Source: Sphingomonas immobilis
GTDB taxonomy: Bacteria; Pseudomonadota; Alphaproteobacteria; Sphingomonadales; Sphingomonadaceae
Assembly (NCBI RefSeq): GCF_030580995.1
Contig: NZ_JAUQSZ010000002.1
Coordinates: 62,001-126,000, forward strand
Reading direction: 5' to 3'
Length of the DNA: 64,000 bases
Shown here: piece after piece, positions 25,098-35,457 of the stretch
Layout of the letters: the number at the start of each line of letters is the position of its first letter
Position numbering within the stretch: the stretch's first letter is position 1
The notes under the pieces: model-generated
The model's database searches: none
What the model saw: the letters and a program-made list of their open reading frames with translations, nothing else
Told to the model about the DNA's origin: nothing
Program-made: the position numbers and the translations under genes

Positions 25098-26261
25098 TCA
25101 GCCGCCCATCTGCGCATACACGTCGCACAACTGGGCGGCATAGGTTTCCCAGTTCAGCCAGCGGCGCGTCACCGCCGCCGCCGCCGCGCCGATCACCGGA
25201 AGCGTCTCGCGCTCGCGGGCAAGCCGGCCGAGCAGCGCGGCCAGCGCATCGGCGGAACCCGCCTCGACCAGAAAGCCGGTCTCGCCGTCCACGACCATTT
25301 CCTCCGCCCCCGATTCGCGCGTCGCCACTACCGGCAGCCCGCACGCCAGCGCCTCGCAGATCGACACCGCCAGCCCTTCCTCCAGCGACGGCAGCACGAA
25401 CAGGTCATGTTCGAGCAGCAGCGTGCGCATCTCAACGTTGGGCACGCGCTGGAGGTGGCGGAACTGCCCGGCGTAGCTGCCCAGCCGCGCCGCGACCGCC
25501 GTGTCGACCGTCCCCACCAGGGTAAGATCGACAACGTCGGGCCCGAGCCTGCGGCAGGCTTCGAGCAGGTGAAACTGGCCTTTGCGCAACCCGATCGTCC
25601 CGACGCAGACAATCTTCAGCGGCCGGCGCTCGTCCCCGTTGGGGATAGGATGCTCGGCCGGAAAGAAACGCGACAGATTGGCGGCATATGGCAGTTTCAC
25701 CACTCGTTCCGCATCGATGCCGCGTTCCACGAACGAGCGCGCGACCGTCGCAGAGGGCACCAGCACGCGGTCCGCGCTCGCGATTTCGTCGATCAGCCGC
25801 GCGTCGCGGGTCGAGCGGTGCAGCGAGACGCCCTTCACGCCCCAGCGCTCGGCCTCGCGGTGCAAGATCTCGCGCTGATTGTCGGGATGCGTGTTGACCG
25901 CCTCGGCCAGCACCCGAGCGCCGTCGCGCCCCGCGCGCCTTACCACTGCGGTCTCATGGCCGTGCGCCATCACATGCCACAGATCGGCGGGCCGCCAGGC
26001 GGACAGCACCGCCCGGCTCCACACGGCCCCGTAGAGGATATGCGCCGGCCCCGTGCCGACTGTTCCGAACAGTCGCCCGTGCCCCTGCACGAGATATTCC
26101 TTGAACGGGAAGTTGAAGATCTGCTCCGCGGGCAGGCCCAGCGTCGCATCGGTGGCGCGCTTGTGCGCGTAGTAGAACTTCTGGAGGTATCCCTGTGCAG
26201 ACACGTATTTCACGTAATTCGCGAAATGGAACTTGCCGCAGACGGCGATATTGACGGTCAT
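25098..26261 (-). CDS. Glycosyltransferase family 4
   Basis: A 387-residue GT-B fold enzyme. The C-terminal domain has the family signature: GTIGLRKGQFHLLEA, then PSLEEGLAVSICEALACGLPVVAT with the EX7E glutamates, and a hydrophobic ending. The N-terminus (MTVNIAVCGKFHFANYVKYV) carries the acceptor domain. It should transfer a sugar from a nucleotide donor to a cell-surface glycan; substrate unknown. The ATG at 26261 has GGGAG six bases upstream; an upstream in-frame ATG would add a poor Arg-rich stretch. First gene of an operon with two unrelated genes (helicase, phosphatase), and divergent from lysK. Confidence 0.88.
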   Translation of the reverse strand: MTVNIAVCGKFHFANYVKYVSAQGYLQKFYYAHKRATDATLGLPAEQIFNFPFKEYLVQGHGRLFGTVGTGPAHILYGAVWSRAVLSAWRPADLWHVMAHGHETAVVRRAGRDGARVLAEAVNTHPDNQREILHREAERWGVKGVSLHRSTRDARLIDEIASADRVLVPSATVARSFVERGIDAERVVKLPYAANLSRFFPAEHPIPNGDERRPLKIVCVGTIGLRKGQFHLLEACRRLGPDVVDLTLVGTVDTAVAARLGSYAGQFRHLQRVPNVEMRTLLLEHDLFVLPSLEEGLAVSICEALACGLPVVATRESGAEEMVVDGETGFLVEAGSADALAALLGRLARERETLPVIGAAAAAVTRRWLNWETYAAQLCDVYAQMGG

Positions 26262-26391
26262 GCGGCGCTCCCGGCACGCGGGTCGAGCGCGCCCATCACC
26301 TGCGCGCATAGGCGATCACGCCCGTGCGGTGAAGTCCAAGGCGACCAACCGGGGTGACGCGCGCGCCACATGCCGCTAACCAGCCGCCATC

Positions 26392-27972
26392 ATGACCGAA
26401 GACCGCAGCACCGCCCTCGATTCCAAGGCCTGGCCCTATGAGGAGGCGCGCAAGCTCCTGAAACGCTATCCCGACGGCAAGCCCCCCAAGAACGGACAAG
26501 CTGCGCCGATCCTCTTCGAAACGGGCTACGGCCCCTCGGGCCTCCCGCACATCGGCACTTTCAACGAAGTGCTGCGCACGACGATGGTGCGCAATGCCTT
26601 CCACGCGCTGTCCGACCAGCCCACCCGCCTGATCGCCTTCAGCGACGACATGGACGGCCTGCGCAAGGTTCCCGACAATGTGCCCAACAAGGCGATGCTC
26701 ACCGAACATCTCGGCAAGCCCTTGTCGCGCATCCCCGATCCGTTCGGCACGCACGAGAGCTTTGCGGCACACAACAACGCGCGCCTGCGCAGCTTCCTCG
26801 ACGATTACGGCTTCGAGTACGAATTCGCCTCCTCGACCGACTATTATGCCGACGGACGCTTCGACGATGCGCTCAAGTCGGTGCTGCGCCATTATCAGGC
26901 GATCCTCGACGTCATGCTGCCCACGCTCGGTGCCGATCGCCGTGCGACCTATTCGCCCGTCCTGCCGGTCAGCCCCACGTCGGGCATCGTCCTGCAGGTG
27001 CCGGTCGAGGTGGTCGACGCCGACGCCGGCCTCATCGCCTTCACCGACGACGACGGCGAGCGCATCACCCAGACCGTGCTCGGCGGCCATGCCAAGCTGC
27101 AGTGGAAGGTCGACTGGGCAATGCGCTGGGTCGCGCTCGGCGTCGATTACGAGATGGCGGGCAAGGATCTGATCGATTCGGTCGTGCAGAGCTCGAAGAT
27201 CTGCCGCGTCCTCGGCGGCCGCCCGCCCGAGGGCTTCAATTACGAGATGTTCCTCGACGAAAAGGGCGAGAAGATCTCCAAATCGAAGGGCAACGGCCTC
27301 TCGATCGAACAATGGCTAACCTATGGCAGCCCCGAGAGCCTCGCCTTCTTCGCGTACCGCGAGCCGAAGAAGGCCAAGTCGCTGCACATGGGCGTCATCC
27401 CGCGCGCGGTGGACGAATATTGGCAGTTCCGCGGCAATTACGCGGGCCAGGCGCTGAAGGAACAGCTCGGCAACCCCGTCCATCACATTCACGACGGCAA
27501 GCTGCCGACCGGCGAGTTGCCGGTCACCTTCGGCCTGCTCCTCAACCTCGTCGGCGTGATGGGCGATGCGACGCGCGAACAGGTCTGGGGCTATCTCGCC
27601 AACTACGTGCCCGATGCGACGCCAGAGGCGTACCCGGAACTCGACCGGCTGATCGGCTATGCCATCGCCTACGGCCGCGATTTCGTCGCGCCGACGCTGG
27701 TCAAGCGCCCGCCCGACGCCGTCGAGCGCGCCGCGCTGGAACGCCTCGACACCGATCTCGCCGCGCTTGCGGCAGATGCCGATGCCGAGACGATCCAGAA
27801 CATCGTCTATGAAATCGGCAAGACAGCGGGCTTCGAGACGCTCCGCGACTGGTTCAAGGCGCTTTACGAGACGCTGCTCGGCTCCTCGCAAGGGCCGCGC
27901 ATGGGCAGTTTCATCGCGCTCTACGGCGTGGAGAACTCGCGCAGACTGATCGCCGAGGCGCTGGCGCGATAA
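26392..27972 (+). CDS. lysK: Class I lysyl-tRNA synthetase
   Basis: A 526-residue aminoacyl-tRNA synthetase that charges tRNA-Lys. It has the class I nucleotide-binding motif HIGT at 53-56 (within [11 protein letters not shown]) and the KMSKS-like KISKS at 294-298, and lacks the class II motifs. Class I LysRS is typical of archaea and some bacteria, including many alphaproteobacteria, in place of the common class II enzyme. Whether this genome also has class II LysRS cannot be seen. It stands alone and is followed by a strong intrinsic terminator at 27988-28021. Confidence 0.95.
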   Translation: MTEDRSTALDSKAWPYEEARKLLKRYPDGKPPKNGQAAPILFETGYGPSGLPHIGTFNEVLRTTMVRNAFHALSDQPTRLIAFSDDMDGLRKVPDNVPNKAMLTEHLGKPLSRIPDPFGTHESFAAHNNARLRSFLDDYGFEYEFASSTDYYADGRFDDALKSVLRHYQAILDVMLPTLGADRRATYSPVLPVSPTSGIVLQVPVEVVDADAGLIAFTDDDGERITQTVLGGHAKLQWKVDWAMRWVALGVDYEMAGKDLIDSVVQSSKICRVLGGRPPEGFNYEMFLDEKGEKISKSKGNGLSIEQWLTYGSPESLAFFAYREPKKAKSLHMGVIPRAVDEYWQFRGNYAGQALKEQLGNPVHHIHDGKLPTGELPVTFGLLLNLVGVMGDATREQVWGYLANYVPDATPEAYPELDRLIGYAIAYGRDFVAPTLVKRPPDAVERAALERLDTDLAALAADADAETIQNIVYEIGKTAGFETLRDWFKALYETLLGSSQGPRMGSFIALYGVENSRRLIAEALAR

Positions 27973-27976
27973 AGCG

Positions 27977-27986
27977 CTGTCCTACA
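27977..27986. repeat. CTGTCCTACA element, copy 1
   Basis: Ten-base motif, itself a mini-hairpin (CTGT/ACAG), five bases after the lysK stop. Identical 10-mers lie at 34297-34306 and 58982-58991, each soon after a plus-strand stop codon. This copy and the one at 58982 share further blocks downstream (GGTCGC, CTCTTT, CATCGTCG, TGCCCG). Confidence 0.6.
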
Positions 27987-27987
27987 G

Positions 27988-28024
27988 GCCGGGCGCGCGT
28001 TTATGGTCGCGCCCGGCTCTTTGA
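27988..28024 (+). terminator. Rho-independent terminator of lysK
   Basis: A perfect ten-base stem (GCCGGGCGCG at 27988-27997 with CGCGCCCGGC at 28008-28017) around a ten-base loop, followed by TCTTTG. It lies 16 bases after the lysK stop codon. Confidence 0.82.
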
Positions 28025-28110
28025 CATCGTCGTGCCCGGAAAAAGGACCGTCCGAACGCCAATGGGCACTCGGTTCGTCGCAGTTTCACCCCCGTTTTGC
28101 GGAACCTTCG

Positions 28111-29295
28111 TTACCTTCGCCCCGCCTGCACCCGGTCGAACAGCACCGCCAGCCCGAGAATCGCGAGGCCGCCCAACGCCAGCAGCGCGCCGACCCAGCC
28201 GGTCGAGGTCCAGCCCAGCCCCGCCGCGATCGCCGCCCCGCCGAGCAGCGGCCCGAGCGCGTTGGCGGTGTTGAACGCCGAATGGTTGAGCGCCGCCGCC
28301 AGCCCCTGCGCCTTGCCCGCCACATCCATCAGCCGCGTCTGCAGGACGATGCCCAACGCCCCCGAAAAGCCGATCGCGAACACGTCCAGGCAGATCGACC
28401 AGAACGCCCGCGCCGCCAGCGGGTAGAACAGCAGCGAAACCGCACTCCACACCAGCAGCCCCGCCGCCGTCGGCATCAGCGCGCGGTCGGCGAAGCGCGG
28501 CGCGACGATACTGCCCACCGTCATACCGACGCCGAACACCGCCAACACCACCGGGATCATCGTCGCGGGGCTGCCCGTCACCGCCAGCAGCGTCGAGGCG
28601 AGATAGGTGTAGACGCAGAACAGCCCGCCGAAGCCGATCGCGCCGATCGCCAGCGTCAGCCACACCCGCGCATTGGCAAGCGCGCCGAGTTCGGTCAGCG
28701 GGCTCGTCTCGGGGTGCGGCCGGTCGCGCGGCGCGAACAGCCCCACCAGGATCACCGTCAGCAACGACAGCAGTGCCACCACGCCGAACCCCCAGCGCCA
28801 GCCCACCACCTGCCCCAGCCAGTTCGCCATCGGCACGCCGATGATCGTCGCCGTCGTCAGCCCCAGCATCACCCGCCCCACCGCCTGCGTGCGCTGGTTA
28901 TCGGGCACCAGCGACGCCGCGACGAGCATCGCGACGCCGAAGTATGCGCCGTGCGGCAGCCCGCTCAGGAAGCGGAACAACAGCATCCAGTGATAGGTCG
29001 GTGCCACCGCGCTCAGCCCGTTGAACAGCGCGAACATCGTCATCAGCAGCAGCAATTGCGTCCGCCGCGCCAGCTTCGCCGCCGACACCGCCAGCAGCGG
29101 CGCGCCGACCACGACGCCGAGCGCGTAGGCGCTGATGACATGCCCCGCCGTCGGCGCATCGATGCGCAGGTCGGCCGCGAAATAGGGCAGCAGGCTCATC
29201 GTCGCGAACTCGGTCGTGCCGATCGCGAACCCGCCCATCGCCAGCGCCGCGTGGATCAGGGCGACAGGCGCGGACGGCTTGGCGGGAGCATGCAT
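28111..29295 (-). CDS. Major facilitator superfamily transporter (AraJ/sugar-efflux type)
   Basis: A 394-residue protein with about 12 hydrophobic segments and the first-helix signature ALAMGGFAIGTTEFATMSLLP, which marks the AraJ/YdhP/SotB branch of drug and sugar efflux transporters. The motif A region (LARRTQLLLLMTMFALFNG) joins helices 2 and 3. The ATG at 29295 was chosen over the longer frame from 29373 because the family begins shortly before the first helix. It faces lysK tail to tail. Substrate unknown. A single arm of repeat family C lies upstream at 29381-29408. Confidence 0.87.
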   Translation of the reverse strand: MHAPAKPSAPVALIHAALAMGGFAIGTTEFATMSLLPYFAADLRIDAPTAGHVISAYALGVVVGAPLLAVSAAKLARRTQLLLLMTMFALFNGLSAVAPTYHWMLLFRFLSGLPHGAYFGVAMLVAASLVPDNQRTQAVGRVMLGLTTATIIGVPMANWLGQVVGWRWGFGVVALLSLLTVILVGLFAPRDRPHPETSPLTELGALANARVWLTLAIGAIGFGGLFCVYTYLASTLLAVTGSPATMIPVVLAVFGVGMTVGSIVAPRFADRALMPTAAGLLVWSAVSLLFYPLAARAFWSICLDVFAIGFSGALGIVLQTRLMDVAGKAQGLAAALNHSAFNTANALGPLLGGAAIAAGLGWTSTGWVGALLALGGLAILGLAVLFDRVQAGRR

Positions 29296-29380
29296 CCCCG
29301 CCAAGTGGCCATGCTGCGCTGCAGCGTCAATGGCGCGTAGTGCAACTGCCGCGCCATCACGGACAATCGCCAACCAACCC

Positions 29381-29408
29381 CGTTCGTCCTGAGCGAAGTC
29401 GAAGGACG
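29381..29408. repeat. Dispersed repeat family C, single arm
   Basis: CGTTCGTCCTGAGC followed by GAAGTCGAAGG matches one arm of the inverted repeat at 17013-17094 except for a changed centre. It lies in the 130-base gap between the acylphosphatase stop and the MFS start, both on the minus strand. No second arm was found close by. Confidence 0.7.
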
Positions 29409-29425
29409 CGCCACGGGCACGAACC

Positions 29426-29704
29426 TCAAATGGTCGCCCGCTTTTCGAAGCGCTCGTACACCGCGCCGCTCTCGTCCGGCGTAACGATCACCTCCGCCAC
29501 CCGCGACGCCGGCGATCCCTCCCGGCACCGCACGATCAGCGTCTCGACCAGCTCGGAAGCCCCCGCCACGACAGCCTCGACCGACCCATCCGCCCGGTTC
29601 CGCACCCACCCGTCGATGCCGAGCGCGGCGGCCTGCTCGACCATCCAGTCGCGGTAGAACACGTTCTGCACACGCCCGGTGATGAGGAGGTGGCGGCGGA
29701 TCAT
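29426..29704 (-). CDS. acyP: Acylphosphatase
   Basis: A 92-residue enzyme that hydrolyses carboxyl-phosphate bonds such as acetyl phosphate. The signature [11 protein letters not shown] holds the catalytic Arg18, and the expected Asn lies in [15 protein letters not shown]. The family motif usually reads GxVQGVxFR; here the Gly is Asn. The ATG at 29704 follows the phytanoyl-CoA dioxygenase-like gene after four bases, so it is probably the last gene of an operon with phyH-like, etfA and etfB. Confidence 0.9.
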   Translation of the reverse strand: MIRRHLLITGRVQNVFYRDWMVEQAAALGIDGWVRNRADGSVEAVVAGASELVETLIVRCREGSPASRVAEVIVTPDESGAVYERFEKRATI

Positions 29705-29708
29705 GGCG

Positions 29709-30386
29709 TCATATCCCAAGCCAATACAGGCCGCCGGGCAGTTCCGTGGCGGCAAAGTCGACTTGCAGAACGCGCCGCCGCGCCGGCGGGTCCGCGCGGT
29801 CGGAGGCGTGCAGGATCGGCGTGACGTAGGCCCAGATGTCTCCCGCCTCGGCCGTACACGCCACCACGCCGCACCGCGCCACCACCGCATCCACCGCGCT
29901 TTCCGCGATCCGCCCGAGCCGGTGCGATCCCGGCGCCACGAGCAGCGGCGCGTTCGTCGCCGGCACGTCGTCGATATGCACCCGCAATGTCGCCATCCCC
30001 ACCTGCACTTCCGGCGGCGGCGCGACGTGCGGCATCCCGGCCTTCACCGTCCACGGCCCGAAGCCCGCCACGTCGATACGCTCGCGCACCGCGATCGTGC
30101 GGTCCTGATGCCACGCCAGCGCCCAGTTCGCGGATGGCGTCTTGTCGAACAGGACCGCCCGCACCGGACGCGCACCGCCGCCAATCAACGCCGCCGCGAC
30201 CGCCCCGATCGGGCCATCGGGCATCAGCAAAGTCGCGAGCGCCGGATCGCCATGCAACCGCGTGCCCGCCCGATCCACCGGCTGCGCATCGGCGAACGCC
30301 CGCAGCGTCGCCAGAATCAAAAGGGCGGCGCGATCGTATCGCACCGCCCCATGATGTTCGAACGTCAGGTCGCTCGCCGCGACCAT
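29709..30386 (-). CDS. Phytanoyl-CoA dioxygenase (PhyH) family Fe(II)/2-oxoglutarate oxygenase
   Basis: A 225-residue oxygenase of the PhyH family. The iron ligands can be seen as His93 and Asp95 (WHQDRT) and the distal His193 (ILHAS), and the 2-oxoglutarate-binding arginine as one of Arg203-205 ([11 protein letters not shown]). The substrate is unknown; the family includes phytanoyl-CoA, ectoine and halogenating enzymes. The start ATG overlaps the etfA stop by one base (TGATG), linking it to the electron transfer flavoprotein genes, so a role in degradation of a branched or acyl substrate is a reasonable guess. Confidence 0.8.
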   Translation of the reverse strand: MVAASDLTFEHHGAVRYDRAALLILATLRAFADAQPVDRAGTRLHGDPALATLLMPDGPIGAVAAALIGGGARPVRAVLFDKTPSANWALAWHQDRTIAVRERIDVAGFGPWTVKAGMPHVAPPPEVQVGMATLRVHIDDVPATNAPLLVAPGSHRLGRIAESAVDAVVARCGVVACTAEAGDIWAYVTPILHASDRADPPARRRVLQVDFAATELPGGLYWLGI

Positions 30387-31315
30387 CAGAGCTTTTCGGT
30401 GAGCTCCGGCACGATCTTGAACAGATCGCCGACCAGGCCGATGTCCGCGACCTGGAAGATCGGGGCGTCCTCGTCCTTGTTGATGGCGATGATGGTCTTG
30501 CTGTCCTTCATGCCCGCCAGATGCTGGATCGCGCCCGAGATGCCGACGGCGATATAGACTTCGGGTGCCACGATCTTGCCGGTCTGGCCGACCTGATAGT
30601 CGTTGGGCACATAGCCCGCATCGACCGCCGCGCGGCTCGCGCCGACGCCCGCGCCGAGCTTGTCGGCGAGCGGCTCGATGATCGAATGGAAGTTCTCGCT
30701 GTTCTGGAGAGCCCGGCCACCCGACACGATCACCTTGGCCGACGTCAGCTCCGGCCGCTCCGACTTGGCGATCTCGCTGCCGACATAGGTCGATACGCCC
30801 GCGTCCGCCGCGCCCGACACGGCCTCGACCGTGCCCGAACCGCCTTCTGCAGCCGCCTTCTCGAACGCGGTGCCGCGCACCGAGATGACCTTCTTGGCGT
30901 CCGACGACTGCACCGTGGCGATCGCGTTGCCGGCATAGATCGGCCGCGTGAACGTGTCCGCGCTCTCGACACTGAGGATGTCGGAAATCTGCATCACGTC
31001 GAGCAAAGCCGCCACGCGCGGTGCGATGTTCTTGCCGTTGGTGGTGGACGGCACCAGGAATGCGTCATAGCCGTCCATCAGCGTCGCGACGAGCGGCGCG
31101 ACGTTCTCGGCCAGCGCATGCGCCAGGCTGGCGTCGTCGGCGACCAGCACCTTCGACACGCCCGCGATCTTCGCCGCCGCCTCGCCGACGCCGCCGACGC
31201 CCGAACCCGCCACAAGCAGCGCGACGTCGCCGAGCTTCGCCGCCGCCGTCACCACCGAAAGCGTGGCATCCTTGACGGCCGCACCGTCATGTTCGACCCA
31301 AACGAGAACGGTCAC
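30386..31315 (-). CDS. etfA: Electron transfer flavoprotein alpha subunit
   Basis: A 309-residue subunit that binds FAD and passes electrons from acyl-CoA and other dehydrogenases to ETF-ubiquinone oxidoreductase. The N-terminal domain starts [11 protein letters not shown], and the C-terminal FAD domain shows [41 protein letters not shown] and [21 protein letters not shown], all family hallmarks. Its ATG overlaps the etfB stop by four bases. Confidence 0.97.
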   Translation of the reverse strand: MTVLVWVEHDGAAVKDATLSVVTAAAKLGDVALLVAGSGVGGVGEAAAKIAGVSKVLVADDASLAHALAENVAPLVATLMDGYDAFLVPSTTNGKNIAPRVAALLDVMQISDILSVESADTFTRPIYAGNAIATVQSSDAKKVISVRGTAFEKAAAEGGSGTVEAVSGAADAGVSTYVGSEIAKSERPELTSAKVIVSGGRALQNSENFHSIIEPLADKLGAGVGASRAAVDAGYVPNDYQVGQTGKIVAPEVYIAVGISGAIQHLAGMKDSKTIIAINKDEDAPIFQVADIGLVGDLFKIVPELTEKL

Positions 31316-32061
31316 TTCGCAACTCCCATCGCCTTCAGCTTGCCGACCAGCTCGTCGACATCCGCAACCTTGATGCCTGCCGAGCGCTTGGCCGGCTCGA
31401 CCACCTTGAGCGTGGTCAGGCGCGGCGTCACGTCGACGCCATAATCGGCCGGCGTCTTGGTCGCGAGCGGCTTCGACTTCGCCTTCATGATGTTGGGCAG
31501 CGAGGCGTAGCGCGGCTCATTGAGGCGCAGGTCGGTCGTCACGATTGCGGGAAGCGTCAGCTTCTCGGTCTCGGAGCCGCCATCGACTTCGCGCGTCACG
31601 GTGACGCTGTCACCCTCGACCACCACGGCCGAGGCGAACGTGCCCTGGCCCCAGCCGGTCAGCGCGGCGAGCATCTGGCCGGTCTGGTTGTTGTCGTCGT
31701 CGATCGCCTGCTTGCCGAGGATGACGAGCGAGGGCTGCTCCTCGTCCGCCACCGCCTTCAGCAGCTTGGCGACGCCGAGCGGCTCGACCTTGGTCTCGGA
31801 CGTGATCAGGATCGCGCGGTCCGCACCCATCGCCAGCGCCGTACGCAGCGTCTCCTGCGCCTTCGCCTCGCCGATGGAAACGACGACGATCTCGGTCGCC
31901 ACGCCCTTTTCCTTCAGGCGGATCGCCTCTTCGACGGCGATCTCGTCGAACGGGTTCATGCTCATCTTGACGTTCGCCAGATCGACGCCCGTCCCGTCCG
32001 CCTTCACGCGGGGCTTCACATTGTAATCAAGCACGCGCTTGACCGGCACCAGGATCTTCAT
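31312..32061 (-). CDS. etfB: Electron transfer flavoprotein beta subunit
   Basis: A 249-residue partner of EtfA that carries AMP. Family features are [20 protein letters not shown] at the start, [18 protein letters not shown], and the central [17 protein letters not shown] stretch that contacts AMP and dehydrogenases. First of the etfB-etfA-phyH-acyP row. Upstream lies repeat D and then sucC on the same strand, so it could be transcribed with sucC or from its own promoter. Confidence 0.97.
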   Translation of the reverse strand: MKILVPVKRVLDYNVKPRVKADGTGVDLANVKMSMNPFDEIAVEEAIRLKEKGVATEIVVVSIGEAKAQETLRTALAMGADRAILITSETKVEPLGVAKLLKAVADEEQPSLVILGKQAIDDDNNQTGQMLAALTGWGQGTFASAVVVEGDSVTVTREVDGGSETEKLTLPAIVTTDLRLNEPRYASLPNIMKAKSKPLATKTPADYGVDVTPRLTTLKVVEPAKRSAGIKVADVDELVGKLKAMGVAK

Positions 32062-32073
32062 TCCACTCTCCGT

Positions 32074-32153
32074 CCGTCACCCCAGCGAAAGCTGGGGTCT
32101 CGGGTTAGGTCGCGCTCCGTCTCCACGAGATGCCAGCTTGCGCTGGCATGACG
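32074..32153. repeat. Dispersed inverted repeat, family D
   Basis: Two small hairpins, ACCCCAGC-GAAA-GCTGGGGT (32079-32098) and ATGCCAGC-TTGC-GCTGGCAT (32130-32149), are also long arms of each other: 32074-32102 pairs with 32125-32153 at 24 or more of 29 positions. The CCCAGCGAAAGCTGGG core is a repeat familiar from sphingomonads and related bacteria. It fills the 112-base gap between sucC and etfB. Confidence 0.85.
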
Positions 32154-32173
32154 GGGGGAGGCGACGGTTGGCG

Positions 32174-33373
<1,200 letters not shown>

Positions 33374-33464
33374 GGGAAGAGCCCTTTCGAGAAGATCGGA
33401 TGGGGTGCCTTAAGCACAGCCTCCGGCGCGAATCCACCCCCGGGTTACTCTCCGGTATAGAGTT

Positions 33465-33776
33465 TTAGCGTGCAATCCCCGCGGCGCACAGCGCCGCCGA
33501 CTTTCCCGTCACCGTCACGATGCGCTCGTCGTCAAGCGCGCGCAGGCGATAGAGGAACTGATCGAGATCGCGCGAATCCCCGGCCTTGGCGATTCCGGCC
33601 AGCCGCCGCAACTGCAGGATCGAAAGCTGCCGCGTCATCCGCCCCGCCATGCATTCGGCAAGCGGCGGCTTGATTCCGGCGTGGATCAGCCCGTCGCGCA
33701 GCGGCACCCGCGGCGAGGCGCAGGCCGCGAGCGCGGCAAGCAGCAGCCCCGAGATCAAACGTCGCGCATTGGCCAT
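33465..33776 (-). CDS. Small putative lipoprotein, unknown function
   Basis: A 103-residue protein with a signal peptide ending in the lipobox LAAC (lipidated Cys19). The rest is helical and Arg/Leu-rich, with an internal AGRMTRQLSILQLRRLAGI stretch, and matches no family I recognise by name. The ATG at 33776 was chosen because it gives a proper signal sequence; the longer frame to 34175 overlaps crtZ. It diverges from crtZ with only 21 bases between start codons. Confidence 0.72.
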   Translation of the reverse strand: MANARRLISGLLLAALAACASPRVPLRDGLIHAGIKPPLAECMAGRMTRQLSILQLRRLAGIAKAGDSRDLDQFLYRLRALDDERIVTVTGKSAALCAAGIAR

Positions 33777-33797
33777 TGCGTCGCTATATCGCGGCCG

Positions 33798-34295
33798 ATG
33801 CCGTGGACCAATGCTCTTGCGATATTCGTGCTGACCGTCGCCGGGATGGAGCTGTTCGCCTATGTCGCACACCGCTGGGTGATGCACGGCCCCGGCTGGT
33901 TCCTCCACGCGAGCCATCACCGTCCGCGTACCGGAAACTGGGAGCTCAACGATCTCTATGCGGTGATCTTCGCGATTCCCTCGTTCGTGCTCATCCTCGG
34001 CGGGGTGCAGCTCGGCTGGTGGCCCGGCTTTGCGTGGATCGGGGCGGGCATCGCGGGCTACGGCGCGATCTATTTCGGCTTCCATGACGTCATCGTCCAT
34101 CGCCGCATCGGCCACCGCTATGTGCCGCGCTCGGCCTACATGAAGCGCATCGTCCAGGCGCACCGCCTCCACCACGCGGTCGAGACCAGGACGGGCACTG
34201 TCAGCTTCGGCTTCCTCTATGCGCCGAAGCCCGAGACATTGAAGGCTGAGCTGAAGCGCCGCGAACTGGCCGGCGTGCGGAGCCCGCGCGGCTGA
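33798..34295 (+). CDS. crtZ: Beta-carotene hydroxylase CrtZ
   Basis: A 165-residue membrane di-iron hydroxylase that makes zeaxanthin from beta-carotene. All histidine boxes are present: HRWVMH (His25, His30), HASHH (His37, His40, His41), HDVIVH (His96, His101) and HRLHH (His122, His125, His126). Four hydrophobic segments fit the family. No other carotenoid gene (crtE, B, I, Y, G) is adjacent, so this is an orphan. The ATG at 33798 begins the family-typical N-terminus; the frame upstream is shadow. Confidence 0.93.
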   Translation: MPWTNALAIFVLTVAGMELFAYVAHRWVMHGPGWFLHASHHRPRTGNWELNDLYAVIFAIPSFVLILGGVQLGWWPGFAWIGAGIAGYGAIYFGFHDVIVHRRIGHRYVPRSAYMKRIVQAHRLHHAVETRTGTVSFGFLYAPKPETLKAELKRRELAGVRSPRG

Positions 34296-34296
34296 T

Positions 34297-34306
34297 CTGT
34301 CCTACA
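34297..34306. repeat. CTGTCCTACA element, copy 2
   Basis: Identical ten-base motif beginning two bases after the crtZ stop codon. The flanks differ from the copies at 27977 and 58982 (AAGGCGG follows). Confidence 0.5.
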
Positions 34307-34374
34307 AGGCGGAAATCTGAGACACCGGCGTCCGATGACAGCCGCTGCTCCCTCGATCCGGCACCCGAATATCC

Positions 34375-34396
34375 GCGCTCCCCTGCAGGGGAGCGC
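34375..34396. terminator. Perfect 22-base palindrome between crtZ and prs
   Basis: GCGCTCCCCTG followed by its exact complement CAGGGGAGCGC. It lies between convergent genes, 79 bases after crtZ and 46 bases after the prs stop. There is no T run next to it; a direct repeat GTAAACTTT GTAAACTTT follows at about 34416-34433. It may be a two-way terminator or the remains of a dispersed repeat. Confidence 0.5.
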
Positions 34397-34441
34397 AATA
34401 CGAGGGGGACGTAGCGTAAACTTTGTAAACTTTCGACGGGT

Positions 34442-35377
34442 TCAGTCGAACAGCGACGACACGCTCGACTCGTCGGCGATGCGCTTGATCGCCTCGCCCA
34501 GCAGCGGCGCGATCGTCAGGTGGCGGATGCGCTTGGCCGCCGTGATGACGTCATGCGCGCCGATCGAATCGGTGATCACCAGTTCCTCGAGCGCCGATCC
34601 CTCGACCCGCGCGACCGCCCCGCCCGACAGCACGCCGTGCGTGATATAGGCGACAACGCCCGCCGCACCGGCCTCTTTCAGCGCAGACGCCGCATTGCAC
34701 AGCGTCCCGCCCGAATCGACGATATCGTCGATCAGCACGCAAAAGCGGCCCTCGACGTCGCCGATGATGTTCATCACCTCCGATTCGCCGGCGCGCTCAC
34801 GCCTTTTGTCGACGATGGCGAGCGGGGCGTTGTCGAGCCGCTTGGCCAGAGCGCGCGCGCGCACCACGCCACCGACGTCGGGCGAAACGACCATCAGGTT
34901 GCGCCCGCCGTACCGCGTCAGGATATCGGCCGACATCACAGGCGCCGCGAACAGATTGTCGGTCGGAATGTCGAAGAAGCCCTGGATCTGCCCGGCGTGG
35001 AGATCGACCGACAGCACGCGGTCCGCGCCCGCGACGGTGATGAGATTGGCGACCAGCTTGGCCGAGATCGGCGTGCGCGGACCGGGCTTCCGATCCTGCC
35101 GGGCATAGCCGAAATACGGGACGACGGCGGTGATGCGCTTGGCCGACGCGCGCTTGAGCGCATCGATGCAGATCAGCAATTCCATGAGGTTGTCGTTGGC
35201 CGGATAGCCGGTCGACTGCAGCACGAACACGTCCTCGCCGCGCACGTTCTCATGGATTTCGACGAACACTTCCTCATCGGCGAAACGCCGCACGCTCGCC
35301 TGCGTCAGCGGCATCTCGAGATAGGCCGCGATATCGCGCGCCAGCGGCAGATTGGAATTGCCGGTCAGAAGTTTCAT
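34442..35377 (-). CDS. prs: Ribose-phosphate pyrophosphokinase
   Basis: A 311-residue PRPP synthetase, making phosphoribosyl pyrophosphate from ribose 5-phosphate and ATP. Family motifs are all there: [15 protein letters not shown] at the N-terminus, the [17 protein letters not shown] flexible loop, the [12 protein letters not shown] metal site, and the PRPP-binding [17 protein letters not shown]. Length matches the E. coli enzyme. Single gene, convergent with crtZ. Confidence 0.97.
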   Translation of the reverse strand: MKLLTGNSNLPLARDIAAYLEMPLTQASVRRFADEEVFVEIHENVRGEDVFVLQSTGYPANDNLMELLICIDALKRASAKRITAVVPYFGYARQDRKPGPRTPISAKLVANLITVAGADRVLSVDLHAGQIQGFFDIPTDNLFAAPVMSADILTRYGGRNLMVVSPDVGGVVRARALAKRLDNAPLAIVDKRRERAGESEVMNIIGDVEGRFCVLIDDIVDSGGTLCNAASALKEAGAAGVVAYITHGVLSGGAVARVEGSALEELVITDSIGAHDVITAAKRIRHLTIAPLLGEAIKRIADESSVSSLFD

Positions 35378-35457
35378 CGGATGCCGCCCCTTGCGCCCTT
35401 GCTCGCGGCATCCCTTAGAAGCGTGCGGCGAATCGCGAAAGGGTGCGCGGAGGAATT

